From positions 744,001 through 808,000 of the forward strand of contig WLWQ01000001.1 in assembly GCA_012103535.1 (NCBI GenBank): a stretch of 64,000 bases of DNA, given 5' to 3'. The notes below the pieces were generated by a model. The model was not told where the DNA came from, did not search any database, and saw only the letters and a program-made list of their open reading frames with translations. The DNA comes from Pseudomonadales bacterium (lineage in GTDB: Bacteria; Pseudomonadota; Gammaproteobacteria; Pseudomonadales; Pseudohongiellaceae). The position numbers and the translations under genes were made by a program. This document shows, piece after piece, positions 53,104 to 63,198 of this stretch (the first letter of the stretch is position 1; each line of letters begins with the position of its first letter).

Positions 53104-53688
53104 ATGAAGTTTTGCCATCAATGTGCAGCGCCACTTATTGTTCGAATACCTGAAGGCGATGATAAGCCGCGTCACTGCTGTGACGATTGCGACACGATCT
53201 TCTATCAAAACCCAAAAAACGTAGTTGGCACTTTACCTATACATGACAATAAAGTGTTGCTTTGCAAAAGAGCAATTCAACCGAGAATAGGCAAGTGGAC
53301 ATTGCCAGCAGGTTTTATGGAAAACGGAGAGTCTAGTCTTCATGGCGCCATCCGTGAAACCAAAGAGGAAGCAGGAGCTTTAGTCACCGTCGCAGATAAC
53401 AGCCTCTATACGCTTTTTAACCTACCAACGATTAATCAGGTCTATATGTTCTTTAGAGCTGAACTGACTGACCTGAATTTTGATCCGGGCATCGAATCTG
53501 AGGAAGTTGCGCTGTTTGCTGAAGAAGAAATCCCCTGGTCTGAGATTGCGTTCCCGGTAGTAAGAAGCACATTGGAACACTATTTCAAGGATCTTAAACA
53601 CAGTCGTTTTCCTGTGCGCATGTTCGACGTACATCATGGGGAAGATCGATCCATTACAACTCGGCTAATTAGTCTTAGTAGTTCTTAG
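53104..53688 (+). CDS. NUDIX hydrolase with N-terminal zinc ribbon
   Basis: A 194-residue protein: zinc ribbon F-C-H-Q-C-A...H-C-C-D-D-C-D at the start, then the Nudix box G-F-M-E-N-G-E-S-S-L-H-G-A-I-R-E-T-K-E-E (G-x5-E-x7-R-E-x2-E-E form). Such proteins cleave nucleoside diphosphate derivatives such as ADP-ribose or NADH; the exact substrate is unclear. Confidence 0.88.
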   Translation: MKFCHQCAAPLIVRIPEGDDKPRHCCDDCDTIFYQNPKNVVGTLPIHDNKVLLCKRAIQPRIGKWTLPAGFMENGESSLHGAIRETKEEAGALVTVADNSLYTLFNLPTINQVYMFFRAELTDLNFDPGIESEEVALFAEEEIPWSEIAFPVVRSTLEHYFKDLKHSRFPVRMFDVHHGEDRSITTRLISLSSS

Positions 53689-53806
53689 TATTTTTTCACA
53701 CGAAATTTTTAAAATTAACCGCAGTCCAATCTAAAAAAACAAACTCACCTATCGAAATACATCAGGTAATTCGATCTAAACCATAGCTTCCGAACGTATA
53801 CATTTC

Positions 53807-53833
53807 TAGCTGTAGGAATATCTCCTACAGCTA
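53807..53833 (+). terminator. Hairpin after the NUDIX gene
   Basis: TAGCTGTAGGA pairs perfectly with TCCTACAGCTA around ATATC, followed by A8-TC-T6. It stands 120 bases after the stop, in the AT-rich 53689-54047 gap, which shows no gene. Confidence 0.5.
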
Positions 53834-54047
53834 AAAAAAATCTTTTTTATTCCTTTCCAATATAAGGACTTAGAGCGAAATTTCATTTTTGAAATTCTGA
53901 AAAAATTAGTATTTCAAATATGCAAAATTAGTGGTTATTAAGCTTTCCTTTTTTATGCCGACCTGTGGATAATGGGTACTATTAAATGTCGGGGAAGTAA
54001 CTTAGAGGAATAAGTAAAAACCTCAGGGAATAACACAGGGCAATCTT

Positions 54048-55052
54048 ATGAACATGACAGGTCATTCCAAAATTGCGTCGATAGGCACCTATTTGCCTGA
54101 GCAGGAAGTTACGTCGCAGGAGCTCATGGATGAGATTAAGTCTGAACAGAATTTCGGTATTCCAAATACTTGGTTAGAAGACCTCACGGGAATCAAATCG
54201 CGAAGATTTGCTGCACCTGAAGATAGACCTTCGGATTTGGCAATCCGAGCCGGTCGTACTGCACTAGAAAAGTGCGGCATGGATCCAAAAGACATCGGTA
54301 TGGTGCTGTATTGCGGCATCGAGCGAGACTGGGTTGAACCTGCTACCTCCCATAGGGTTCAACGTCAGTTGGGATGTGTCAATGCCACTTGCCTTGATGT
54401 GTCCAATGCCTGTCATGGATTCTCTAATGGCATGTCTGTCGGCGATGCCATGATTGCTACTGGCGCGGCGGAAAACGTATTAGTTGTAACGGGTGAAGTG
54501 CCAAACCATCTACACCACGACATCATCGCCATTATTAACGAAGATCCAACTATTGAAAATTTTAACAAAAAAGTTGGATCATTTACCGCAGGTGACGGTG
54601 GCGGTGCAGTCATTTTGCAAAGGGCCTCAGCCAGGTCTGGCATAAAAACTTACCGTTTTAATAGCCGCGGGCGCTATGCTGAACTATGCTGGTATCAGAT
54701 AGACAAAAGTGGTCGGCGCAATGGTGAAATGGCGATGGACAAAATTTCAGGCGTCATGATAAGGATGCACCAAGACCTTATAACGGAAACTTATGAGGAA
54801 CTGGCTTGGAAGCCAAAAGACGTCGATCATTTGATCTGCCATCAGGTAGGAAGCAAACCCCATCACAGAATGGCGAAATTAGCCGGAATTTCCCTCGAAA
54901 AAGCTCCCACAATATTCCAGAGTTATGGTAACCTCACTAGCGCAACTATCCCAGTAACCCTAGAGACCGCTAATCCGGCTGAAGGGGACAGGATTTTGAT
55001 TTTAGGTGCAGGCAGTGGTCTCTCTATAAGCCAGATTGGCCTAGTTCTGTGA
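54048..55052 (+). CDS. KAS III-like 3-oxoacyl-ACP synthase family protein
   Basis: A 334-residue thiolase-fold condensing enzyme. The Cys-His-Asn triad is visible: D-V-S-N-A-C-H-G-F, L-I-C-H-Q-V-G-S-K-P-H-H and Y-G-N-L-T-S-A-T. It differs from housekeeping FabH in the active-site surroundings and has no fab genes near, so a secondary role (special starter unit, OleA-like condensation or signal synthesis) is as likely as fatty-acid initiation. Confidence 0.85.
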   Translation: MNMTGHSKIASIGTYLPEQEVTSQELMDEIKSEQNFGIPNTWLEDLTGIKSRRFAAPEDRPSDLAIRAGRTALEKCGMDPKDIGMVLYCGIERDWVEPATSHRVQRQLGCVNATCLDVSNACHGFSNGMSVGDAMIATGAAENVLVVTGEVPNHLHHDIIAIINEDPTIENFNKKVGSFTAGDGGGAVILQRASARSGIKTYRFNSRGRYAELCWYQIDKSGRRNGEMAMDKISGVMIRMHQDLITETYEELAWKPKDVDHLICHQVGSKPHHRMAKLAGISLEKAPTIFQSYGNLTSATIPVTLETANPAEGDRILILGAGSGLSISQIGLVL

Positions 55053-55153
55053 TGATTTGCGCAGATTAGAATTCGAATAGATCCTATACTCGATTTCTTC
55101 TGTAGCGATTACGCTTAATCAACAGCTAGAAGCGTTTGGGAGCAAGTTTCAAA

Positions 55154-56143
55154 GTGGAACTTCTTTTAATACCATCTTTAGTAGCTATTTGTTTGAAGAT
55201 AGCCATCTTTATGCGCTATCACGAATCCCTGTGGAATGAAAACTTCAACCTTGGCATCTTATTTATCGCTGTTTTGTTATTAAACATTGCAGAGTTAACC
55301 GCCATTAAACCTGAGTACACGGAACAAACGGCACTTGTGGTTTTAACCGCCTATTACTGCTGTCTTGTCTTTTTTATTCATGGTTACGTGAATCTCTGCT
55401 TCGAATATTCAGAGGTTAAATGGAACCTACCCAAGATAAAGCTTGGTATGAATGTACTTCTGGCGTTTATGGTGGTTTCGATCATCTTTAATCGAAGCAT
55501 TATCGCGAGCGCAGTGGCAACAGACGTTTCACTTACTAAAGTTGAAGGTGATCAGTATTGGATCTTTCAGCTTTATCTACTTGCTTTTCTTCCACTCGGC
55601 ATTGGTCTGCTCGTTCATGGATTCAGAAAACTTCGCTCGAATTTGAGCCGCCAACGCTGCTTAGTCATGCTTATTAGCATGTTCCCAGTAATTTCTGTTG
55701 GTTTCATAGTTCTCATTGCGCAGGAAATGGGATCAACCCTAACTGCCGCAGTCATCCTTTCATTTGCCTTTACTTTAATGCTCGGTATGCTGGTTTATAC
55801 AGAAGAGAAGACTCGACTGTTTCGCTTACTCACCTTCGTTCCCTTCACGAAGGAACGCAAACTCCATAAGCAATTACTAAGTCAAATTACGAATTGCATT
55901 TCTATCAACGACGATCCAAGCCAAAATAGCTCTCTCAATCTGAAAGCAATGATGAAGGAGCTAGAAGGAACAGTAGTAGAGCACGTGCTTGAGTATTACG
56001 GTGGCAACCAGAAACTTACCGCCAGTGCTTTGAGTGTTTCAGAAGCTACAGTTTCGAGAAGAGCTCGGGCTGTTACTCGTCGGAATGAACAGAAAGATAT
56101 TTCACAGGACTACTCCACCGATTCCATTCGTATCACTCCGTAA
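55154..56143 (+). CDS. Polytopic membrane protein with C-terminal Fis-type HTH
   Basis: About 330 residues. Seven hydrophobic helices fill residues 1-220 in a 7TM-like layout. The cytoplasmic C-terminus (about 270-330) ends with a Fis-type helix-turn-helix (V-E-H-V-L-E-Y-Y-G-G-N-Q-K-L-T-A-S-A-L-S, then V-S-E-A-T-V-S-R-R-A). This suggests a membrane-bound DNA-binding sensor. The start is uncertain: GTG 55154 has GGGAG upstream, while a TTG at 55136 is also in frame. It overlaps the convergent yqfO gene by 34 bases. Confidence 0.7.
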   Translation: MELLLIPSLVAICLKIAIFMRYHESLWNENFNLGILFIAVLLLNIAELTAIKPEYTEQTALVVLTAYYCCLVFFIHGYVNLCFEYSEVKWNLPKIKLGMNVLLAFMVVSIIFNRSIIASAVATDVSLTKVEGDQYWIFQLYLLAFLPLGIGLLVHGFRKLRSNLSRQRCLVMLISMFPVISVGFIVLIAQEMGSTLTAAVILSFAFTLMLGMLVYTEEKTRLFRLLTFVPFTKERKLHKQLLSQITNCISINDDPSQNSSLNLKAMMKELEGTVVEHVLEYYGGNQKLTASALSVSEATVSRRARAVTRRNEQKDISQDYSTDSIRITP

Positions 56144-56436
56144 GCCACTTCCTCATAAGGGTGTGAGGTTTTCATAGCCTCAACTACTGCGTTTAAAAAT
56201 TCTTCGGCACAAACTAATTCGACCTTGTATTCTGCAACGGTTTCAATCTTATCTTGAGTACCCAGGTATGGTTGGCTGCCTTGCAGTGGTCGATATTGAC
56301 CCTGTCCCAATGTTTGCCAGGCACAGGCATCGTAATCCCCCACTCGCCCCGCACCAGCATCAAACATGGCTAGCTTGACCAGTTCGAGATGACTTTCCGG
56401 TACATAGAATTCAATTTTGAACAGCGCAGCTGTCAT
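56110..56436 (-). CDS. YqfO/NIF3-related PII-like domain protein
   Basis: A 108-residue protein matching the insert domain of NIF3/YqfO proteins: F-K-I-E-F-Y-V-P-E-S-H-L-E-L-V at the start and S-H-P-Y-E-E-V-A-Y-G-V near the end. The fold is like PII/CutA. Role unknown. The ATG at 56436 is two bases after the purL stop, so it is in the purL transcript. Confidence 0.85.
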   Translation of the reverse strand: MTAALFKIEFYVPESHLELVKLAMFDAGAGRVGDYDACAWQTLGQGQYRPLQGSQPYLGTQDKIETVAEYKVELVCAEEFLNAVVEAMKTSHPYEEVAYGVIRMESVE

Positions 56437-56438
56437 GA

Positions 56439-59400
56439 TTAATCCAGCCACTTCCGCGCATTTCGGAATAAGCGAATGCTCGGTGCATCTTCCTGCCAAT
56501 CATCCGGATGCCAGGAATTCTGGCTAGCTCGGAATACTCGCTCGGGATGTGGCATCATAATCGTCACTCGACCATCGACGCTGCACAATCCAGCAATACC
56601 ATCTGGTGAGCCGTTTGGATTCGCTGGATACTTAACCGCAACATCTCCTTTATTATCTACATAACGCGAACTAATTAATCCTGCATCAATTAGGGCTTGT
56701 TGCTGCTCACTATTAGAAAATAACGCTCTACCTTCGCCATGGGCCACGGCCAGAGGAAATTGTGATCCAGCCATATCAAGGAAAAATGCTGATGGTGAAT
56801 TTTCAACTTTTACCAGGCTCAGGCGTCCTTCGAATTGCTCGGAACGATTTCTGACAAAGGTTGGCCAATTGTCGGCGCCAGGAATCAGATCCTGCAACAG
56901 AGATACCATCTGGCAGCCATTGCACACACCGAGCGTTAAGGTATTTGGATTCTCAAAGAACTTGGTAAAACTTGTTCTCACCGAATCATTAAAAAGAATG
57001 GATTTGGCCCAACCTCCTCCAGCGCCCAGTACATCGCCGTAAGAAAATCCACCGCAGGCAACAACAACATTGAAATCATCGAGCTTGATCGCCCCGCTGA
57101 TAATGTCGGTCATATGGACATCGATAGCACTAAAACGCGCTCGATCAAACGCCGCCGCCATTTCGATCTGGCCGTTAACTCCCTGCTCCCTTAATACAGC
57201 TACTTTTGGCCTTGCCCCGGTGTTTACATAGGGTGCGGTTATGTCATCGTTTAGATCGAATCCCAAAACCACATTCATGCCCGGATCGTCTGTCTCTAGA
57301 ATTTGATCGAATTCTTCCTGGGCACAATCAGAATTGTCGCGAATACTTTGCATATGAAAAGTTGTTTCCGACCAGGTACGTTGTAAGGCAATTCGACTGC
57401 TATTAAATATCTGTGTCTCACCCAGATTAATAGTGATTTCATCAGACTGATTTAGTTTTCCAATGACATGCAGACAAGAGTGCAAATCCTGTTCAACCGC
57501 CATGGAGGTGATAACTTCAAGAGATTCATCGGCGACCTGGATCACCACGCCAAGTTCTTCTGTAAACAAACTCGCTAATAAGGAGTCTTGATCTGCTAAT
57601 CCCTGCAGTTGTAAATCAATCCCGCTATGGGCTGCGAAACACATCTCCGCGATAGTAGTAAACAACCCGCCATCGGATCTGTCGTGGTAAGCGAGAATCA
57701 AATCGTCGCCTCGACATCTTTGTACAAAGGCAAAAAGATTTTTTAGATCCGCTGCTCTATCTAGATCAGGAACCTCGCCTTTCAATTCTCGATAAACCTG
57801 AGCCAACGCAGATCCACCGATTCGATTTTTACCATGACCTAAATCGATAAAGAGCAGAGTCGATGCCGAAACATCCGTACGCAATTTGGGAGTGTGGGTT
57901 TGGCGGATGTCTGAAACCGGCGCAAAAGCAGACACAATGAGAGAAAGCGGCGCCGTGTTACTTTTTTCTTCGCCAGCTTCATTCCATACGGTACGCATGG
58001 ACATAGAATCTTTTCCGACTGGAATACAAATTCCTAGCTGCGGACACAATTCCATTCCCACCGCTTCCACTGTGGCATAGAGTTTCGCATCTTCACATCC
58101 ATGGCCTGCCGCAACCATCCAGTTTGCAGACAGTTTTATGTTGCCAATTTTCTCGATTGCCGCAGATGCAATATTGGTAATCGCCTCGGCGATGGCCATG
58201 CGGCCAGACGCGGCAGCATCAAACAATGCCAGAGGGGTACGCTCTCCCATGGCCATGGCTTCACCGCTGTAGTGATTGTAGGAAGTCGCAGTAACCGCAG
58301 CATCTGCCACCGGTACCTGCCAAGGTCCCACCATTTGATCGCGATGCACCAATCCGGTAATGGTGCGATCACCGATTGTGATTAAGAAAGTTTTATTCGC
58401 GACTGTCGGTAAAGAAAGTACTCGCTGTGCCGCCTCGTGAAGATCAATTGCACCGGTATCAAACTCTGTCGTATTTACACGACCAGAATTAACATCGCGA
58501 TGCATTTTTGGCGGTTTACCAAATAGAACCTCCATGGGTATATCGATTGGATTATTTGCGAAGTGTTCGTCGTGTAAGCGAATATGTTTTTCAGCAGTGG
58601 TTTCACCCACTACCGCGTAAGGACACCGTTCTCGCCGGCAGAGCGCATCGAAGCGATCGAGATCCTCTGCAGAAACAGCCATAACGTAGCGTTCCTGTGC
58701 TTCGTTACACCAAATCTCCAATGGCGACATTTGAGACTCCGCATTCGGAATAGCGCGTAATTCGAAACTACCGCCACAACCACCGTCTTTTACCAATTCA
58801 GGTAAGGCATTGGATAAACCGCCGGCACCAACATCGTGAATAAAGGAAATAGGATTGGCCTCGCCCAGTTGCCAACAGCGATCGATGACTTCCTGGCAGC
58901 GACGTTCCATTTCAGCGTTTTCGCGCTGTACCGAAGCAAAATCTAAATCTTCATTGCCAGCACCCGACGCCATGGATGAAGCGGCACCACCGCCCAATCC
59001 GATTAACATCGCTGGACCACCGAGTACGATTAGTTTCGCGCCGACATCGATATTTCCTTTCAGCACATGGGGTTCACGTATATTGCCGATACCACCAGCT
59101 ATCATTATTGGCTTGTGATAGCCGCGAATCTCTGACTCACCTGCTTCGTTATCTACTTTTTCTTCGAAGCTGCGGAAATAGCCACACAAGTTTGGTCTAC
59201 CGTATTCGTTATTAAATGCGGCGCCACCAATGGGTCCTTCGAGCATAATATCCAGGGCCGAAGCAATGTGTGCCGGTTTACCAAGATCTTCTTCCCAGGG
59301 TTGTGGTAGTTCAGGCAGTCGTAAATTGGACACACTAAACCCGGTTAAGCCTGCCTTCGGCTTGGCCCCTTTCCCAGTTGCCCCTTCATCTCGTATTTCA

Positions 59401-60347
59401 CCGCCCGATCCAGTGGATGCCCCGGGAAATGGAGCAATAGCAGTTGGATGATTATGAGTTTCAACCTTCATCAAGATATGAACCGGTTCATCCTGGAATC
59501 CATACTCTTGAGAATTAGCATCGGGAAAAAATCTGGAACTCTCATGACCCCGCATTACCGCCGCATTATCTTCATAGGCAGACAAGACATTCTCGGGTGA
59601 TTGCTCGTGGGTGTGTCGAATCATGGAAAACAATGAACGCTCTTTCGCTTTGCCATCCACGGTCCAGTCAGCATTAAAAATTTTGTGCCGGCAGTGCTCC
59701 GAATTTGCCTGGGCAAACATCATAAGCTCGATATCGTTAGGTGCCCGCCCTAGAGATTCAAATTGATCATAGAGATAGTCAATCTCATCACTCGCTAAGG
59801 CCAGACCCATTCTGCTATTAGCTTCTTCCAGCGAAGTTTTCCCGGAAGACAAGTCCACCGAGCTCAGCGGTTTTGGATCCGCAGTAGCAAATAGCTGGGC
59901 CGCATTCTCCACCTCAGCAATGACGATTTGAGTCATGCGGTCATGAATACATTGATCTAGAATCGCAATAGCTTCGTCATCAAGAGAGTCGCTGACAGAG
60001 ATTGTGAACATCGCGCCTCTTTCAATTCGGCGAATTTGCTTCAATCCACAATTGTGCAGAATGTCTGTGGCTTTACTCGACCAGGGTGAGATTGTGCCAG
60101 GCCGTGGTACCACCAATCTTTGTGTAAGTACTTGGCCATCTGCGCTGATTGTCACTGCAGGATCACCGTATTTGAGTAAGGAATTCAGCTCGGCCGAGTC
60201 TGCTGCGATAAAGCTATCATCACAATCAATAAGGTGAACGAATTGCGCTTGTAGATCGCTTACGTTGGTGAGAGAGGCTTTTAGAGTGCGGAGTAATTTT
60301 GAAGACTTGAAAGCGGATAGAGCTGCCGCTCCAAACAATGCTTGCAT
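56439..60347 (-). CDS. purL: Phosphoribosylformylglycinamidine synthase
   Basis: A 1302-residue long-form FGAM synthase, the fourth step of purine synthesis. It has the N-terminal PurS-like domain, two AIR-synthase-type halves ([17 protein letters not shown]), and a C-terminal glutaminase with G-V-C-N-G-C-Q-M and P-H-P-E-R-V-F-R. Full length. GMP synthase, a later purine enzyme, is at the end of the window. Confidence 0.98.
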   Translation of the reverse strand: MQALFGAAALSAFKSSKLLRTLKASLTNVSDLQAQFVHLIDCDDSFIAADSAELNSLLKYGDPAVTISADGQVLTQRLVVPRPGTISPWSSKATDILHNCGLKQIRRIERGAMFTISVSDSLDDEAIAILDQCIHDRMTQIVIAEVENAAQLFATADPKPLSSVDLSSGKTSLEEANSRMGLALASDEIDYLYDQFESLGRAPNDIELMMFAQANSEHCRHKIFNADWTVDGKAKERSLFSMIRHTHEQSPENVLSAYEDNAAVMRGHESSRFFPDANSQEYGFQDEPVHILMKVETHNHPTAIAPFPGASTGSGGEIRDEGATGKGAKPKAGLTGFSVSNLRLPELPQPWEEDLGKPAHIASALDIMLEGPIGGAAFNNEYGRPNLCGYFRSFEEKVDNEAGESEIRGYHKPIMIAGGIGNIREPHVLKGNIDVGAKLIVLGGPAMLIGLGGGAASSMASGAGNEDLDFASVQRENAEMERRCQEVIDRCWQLGEANPISFIHDVGAGGLSNALPELVKDGGCGGSFELRAIPNAESQMSPLEIWCNEAQERYVMAVSAEDLDRFDALCRRERCPYAVVGETTAEKHIRLHDEHFANNPIDIPMEVLFGKPPKMHRDVNSGRVNTTEFDTGAIDLHEAAQRVLSLPTVANKTFLITIGDRTITGLVHRDQMVGPWQVPVADAAVTATSYNHYSGEAMAMGERTPLALFDAAASGRMAIAEAITNIASAAIEKIGNIKLSANWMVAAGHGCEDAKLYATVEAVGMELCPQLGICIPVGKDSMSMRTVWNEAGEEKSNTAPLSLIVSAFAPVSDIRQTHTPKLRTDVSASTLLFIDLGHGKNRIGGSALAQVYRELKGEVPDLDRAADLKNLFAFVQRCRGDDLILAYHDRSDGGLFTTIAEMCFAAHSGIDLQLQGLADQDSLLASLFTEELGVVIQVADESLEVITSMAVEQDLHSCLHVIGKLNQSDEITINLGETQIFNSSRIALQRTWSETTFHMQSIRDNSDCAQEEFDQILETDDPGMNVVLGFDLNDDITAPYVNTGARPKVAVLREQGVNGQIEMAAAFDRARFSAIDVHMTDIISGAIKLDDFNVVVACGGFSYGDVLGAGGGWAKSILFNDSVRTSFTKFFENPNTLTLGVCNGCQMVSLLQDLIPGADNWPTFVRNRSEQFEGRLSLVKVENSPSAFFLDMAGSQFPLAVAHGEGRALFSNSEQQQALIDAGLISSRYVDNKGDVAVKYPANPNGSPDGIAGLCSVDGRVTIMMPHPERVFRASQNSWHPDDWQEDAPSIRLFRNARKWLD

Positions 60348-60480
60348 CTAGGCTTAGTCCAAAAAGTCGAGTCCGGAAAGCTCCGGGGTTACTGCGAAAA
60401 AGCGCTCCATGAACGAGGCGCTATGATAATCTATTTGAAAAAGGAATACAGAAAAAACTGTGTTTTAAAAACAAGCTGAA

Positions 60481-61008
60481 TTATTGGGTAGCGATATAGC
60501 GACCATCTTCTCGGCTAACGATTTCATAACCACTTTCATCTTCCACCCAGAAATCTACATGGTCGATTGTCGTGATATCTCTTTGCTCTTCTGCCTCATC
60601 GAAGACCCGTTGAGCATGCACTGTGTAGGTTTCCCCTGCTCGTGCATTGAACCTAAGCGTTCGACTGAGGGTTTCCCGGGAAGCTGCATAGCTAACCAGG
60701 GCTGGGGCAAGCCCTCTGGTGCTACCGAGATCCCAATAGAAATAGACGGTGATGTCATGAAATCCCGGAGCGATTGCAACAGTGTTGTACTCGCGGGAAT
60801 TGTCTACCTGAATTTCATCGACACTGGTGAAGCGGACGGAATCGATATAGCGGTTAATCCAATCTTGTCTTAAGTATTGCGCACCGGACAAAGTGGCAAC
60901 CTGCATGTCGGAACGAGTATCACCCTGGTAGGCCTGAAAGGTGGAGTATCCCGCACAGGAAGACAAAATCAGTGGTAGTAAAACCAGGAATAAAATTTTG
61001 CGCATCAT
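60481..61008 (-). CDS. Lipoprotein of unknown function
   Basis: A 175-residue protein with a lipoprotein signal (L-P-L-I-L-S-S-C-A-G), so the Cys is probably lipid-modified and the protein anchored to a membrane facing the periplasm. The mature part is beta-rich with no recognised domain. Paralogue-like Y-S-T-F-Q-A-Y does not place it in a family. Confidence 0.7.
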   Translation of the reverse strand: MMRKILFLVLLPLILSSCAGYSTFQAYQGDTRSDMQVATLSGAQYLRQDWINRYIDSVRFTSVDEIQVDNSREYNTVAIAPGFHDITVYFYWDLGSTRGLAPALVSYAASRETLSRTLRFNARAGETYTVHAQRVFDEAEEQRDITTIDHVDFWVEDESGYEIVSREDGRYIATQ

Positions 61009-61062
61009 AAGTTTTTTGACTGCAGCTCTATTGTTACGGCTGCTCTAAATTGAGTTTTTTAC

Positions 61063-61545
61063 TTACCGTTTGGATTTAAAAAAATCCTGTACCAACTGAC
61101 TACACTCTTTTTCCAACACGCCTTCAATGAAGTTCAGCCGATGGTTAAAAAATTCTGCTTCTGTCAGTCTCTGCTGACTAATAATCGCCCCTGCCCGAGG
61201 CTCTCTAGCACCAAAAACAACGGCGTCTATTCTGGCATGCATCAAGGCGCCGACACACATGGTACAAGGCTCAATAGTAACATAAAGCACTGTCCCCGGC
61301 AGGCGGTAGTTACCTCGAGACTGTGAAGCCTGTCGTAAAACCACAATTTCCGCGTGGGCTGTAGGATCTTTCTCACTTATAGGTCGGTTGTAGCCAGACG
61401 CCAGAGGCTGATTAGACGCACAATCTACGAGTACTGCGCCTACTGGCACTTCATCGGCCAGTGCCGCCAGTTGAGCTTGCTCTAGCGCTCGTTGCATCCA
61501 TTGCTCATGAATTTTCATAGCTGTTTCAGTTAAGTAAGGGGTCAT
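61063..61545 (-). CDS. tadA: tRNA-specific adenosine deaminase TadA
   Basis: A 160-residue zinc deaminase that makes inosine at position 34, needed here because tRNA-Arg(ACG) is encoded in the window. The motifs T-A-H-A-E-I-V and P-C-T-M-C-V-G-A are intact. Starts at 61545, 61518 (M-K-I-H-E-Q-W) or 61497 are possible; none has a clear ribosome site. Confidence 0.95.
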   Translation of the reverse strand: MTPYLTETAMKIHEQWMQRALEQAQLAALADEVPVGAVLVDCASNQPLASGYNRPISEKDPTAHAEIVVLRQASQSRGNYRLPGTVLYVTIEPCTMCVGALMHARIDAVVFGAREPRAGAIISQQRLTEAEFFNHRLNFIEGVLEKECSQLVQDFFKSKR

Positions 61546-61564
61546 GATTCACACAATAAGAACA

Positions 61565-62224
61565 CTAAACACTGGATTGCGAAAAGCGGTGAACGGTAAA
61601 CAATCCTATGGAAACTGCCGGCCCAATGCCTAGAGCAAACATTACTGTACCGACACCTACAGTGCCACCAAGCACCCAGCCAAATGCGACAGCGGTAATC
61701 TCAATTGATGTTCGCACCCAGGCAATTGGCAATCCACTAACTCTCTGCAAACCCGTCATTAAGCCATCTCTTGGTCCTGCCCCGAGATGTGCAATTAGAT
61801 AGAGTCCGCTCCCAAAACCCACCATTAAGATTCCCAATGCAGTCTCTACAATTTTCATTGCGTAATTCTCCGGACTCGGTAAGTAGGGTAATGAAATCTC
61901 GATAGCTGCAGCAATTATTACGGCATTGGCAAGTGTGCCGATACCGGGTATTTGTTTTAAGGGAATCCACAGCGCCAGAACTCCCAGACTGACTAACAAA
62001 GTAGCCCAACCAATGGACAAACCGGTAACTAAGCCGATTCCTTGTGCGAATACCGTCCACGGACTAACACCCGCTCCCGCCGCGATCAATAATGCTTCAC
62101 CTATTCCAAAAATCATCAAACCGAAACAAAGAATGCCAAAGGTAGTAAGTTTTGGTTTGAAATTCAGCGGATGGTGCGAACTCCAGGACACTGTGGGAAC
62201 TGCTTTTACGGATAAAATTTTCAT
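61565..62224 (-). CDS. YczE/YitT-like membrane protein
   Basis: A 219-residue protein with about five membrane helices and the family's glycine-rich segments A-A-G-A-G-V-S-P-W-T-V and A-H-L-G-A-G-P-R-D-G-L-M. Members are uncharacterised permease-like proteins. No substrate hint in the neighbourhood. Confidence 0.75.
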   Translation of the reverse strand: MKILSVKAVPTVSWSSHHPLNFKPKLTTFGILCFGLMIFGIGEALLIAAGAGVSPWTVFAQGIGLVTGLSIGWATLLVSLGVLALWIPLKQIPGIGTLANAVIIAAAIEISLPYLPSPENYAMKIVETALGILMVGFGSGLYLIAHLGAGPRDGLMTGLQRVSGLPIAWVRTSIEITAVAFGWVLGGTVGVGTVMFALGIGPAVSIGLFTVHRFSQSSV

Positions 62225-62315
62225 AGAAAGTATTAGCGATGATTGCGCCTTAAATTGCAGGCAGCACCGTCAAGAGTTGTAATCAGAAAAATTCATTAAC
62301 AACGGAATACAATAT

Positions 62316-62804
62316 TTATTCTGAAATACTCTCGAAGCGATTTTCCTTCAAGTTTTTCGTCACCTTGTCAGCATCGAATACCTGACCATTCATGACTATA
62401 TAAACACCTGCTTGCAGAGTTTGCACAGCACCGATAGAACAACCAATATTAAACACAGCATCATTATGTACAAAGGCAGCCGGCTGCAATGAGCCGGTTA
62501 GTACAATAGTTTTATCTTCGATGCCCTGAAGCTTGCTGGCAGTTTCAACCATACCGTCGGTGCCATGGGTGATCAGTATGTGTTTTGTCGTTGACGCTTT
62601 TACTCGCTCGACGATGATATCTCGATGTTCATCTGTCATATCGAGACTATCGACACGCATGAGAGCATCGACTTGAAATTCGAATCCAACATCCATGGCT
62701 TCGAGTAACTTTCCAACCACTGGATCTCCTACTTCGAATTCGCTTTTTTTATCGAAGTAGATTTTGTCTATGGTTCCACCAGTGGTGAGCACATCAAGAA
62801 ACAT
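62316..62804 (-). CDS. Asparaginase-like N-domain protein
   Basis: A 162-residue protein with both asparaginase threonine motifs: T-T-G-G-T-I-D-K at the start and I-T-H-G-T-D-G-M-V. Ordinary asparaginases are about 330 residues and include a C-terminal domain that is missing here. Single-domain versions exist in related bacteria, so this is probably a natural short family. Activity on asparagine is uncertain. Confidence 0.8.
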   Translation of the reverse strand: MFLDVLTTGGTIDKIYFDKKSEFEVGDPVVGKLLEAMDVGFEFQVDALMRVDSLDMTDEHRDIIVERVKASTTKHILITHGTDGMVETASKLQGIEDKTIVLTGSLQPAAFVHNDAVFNIGCSIGAVQTLQAGVYIVMNGQVFDADKVTKNLKENRFESISE

Positions 62805-62830
62805 CGATTTGTTTACACCTTAGTATCTAC

Positions 62831-63187
62831 TCAAGCGTAGAAGCAGAGTTTGTTTCCATCGAGATCGCGCACATAGGCTGACTGATGCTCACTACGAATA
62901 CGAGGCTCGCCCTCGTCAGTGGCCCCTAATGAGAGGGCGAGGTCGTAAAGCCTGTTTACTTCGGCATCACCAGGAACTTGAATGCCGAACATGGAGCCAT
63001 TGCCAACAGTAGCTTCATTGCCATCGAAAGGCTCAGCGAGTGCAAACATAAAGCCATCGTTAACCCACATTGTCATGCGATCTTCGCTGTAAATTTTTTC
63101 GAACGGAGAATCAGAAAGCAATTGATCATAAAATAATTCCGCTGCCTTTCTGTCATTTGTACCGATGGTTACGTAATTAATCTTCAT
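62831..63187 (-). CDS. VOC (glyoxalase-fold) protein
   Basis: A 118-residue protein with the beta-alpha-beta-beta-beta pattern of the vicinal-oxygen-chelate family: M-K-I-N-Y-V-T-I-G-T-N-D at the start and S-A-Y-V-R-D-L-D-G-N-K-L-C-F at the end. Metal ligands are not clear, so it may bind rather than catalyse. Eleven bases follow the guaA stop. Confidence 0.83.
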   Translation of the reverse strand: MKINYVTIGTNDRKAAELFYDQLLSDSPFEKIYSEDRMTMWVNDGFMFALAEPFDGNEATVGNGSMFGIQVPGDAEVNRLYDLALSLGATDEGEPRIRSEHQSAYVRDLDGNKLCFYA

Positions 63188-63198
63188 TTCGGCACCCT

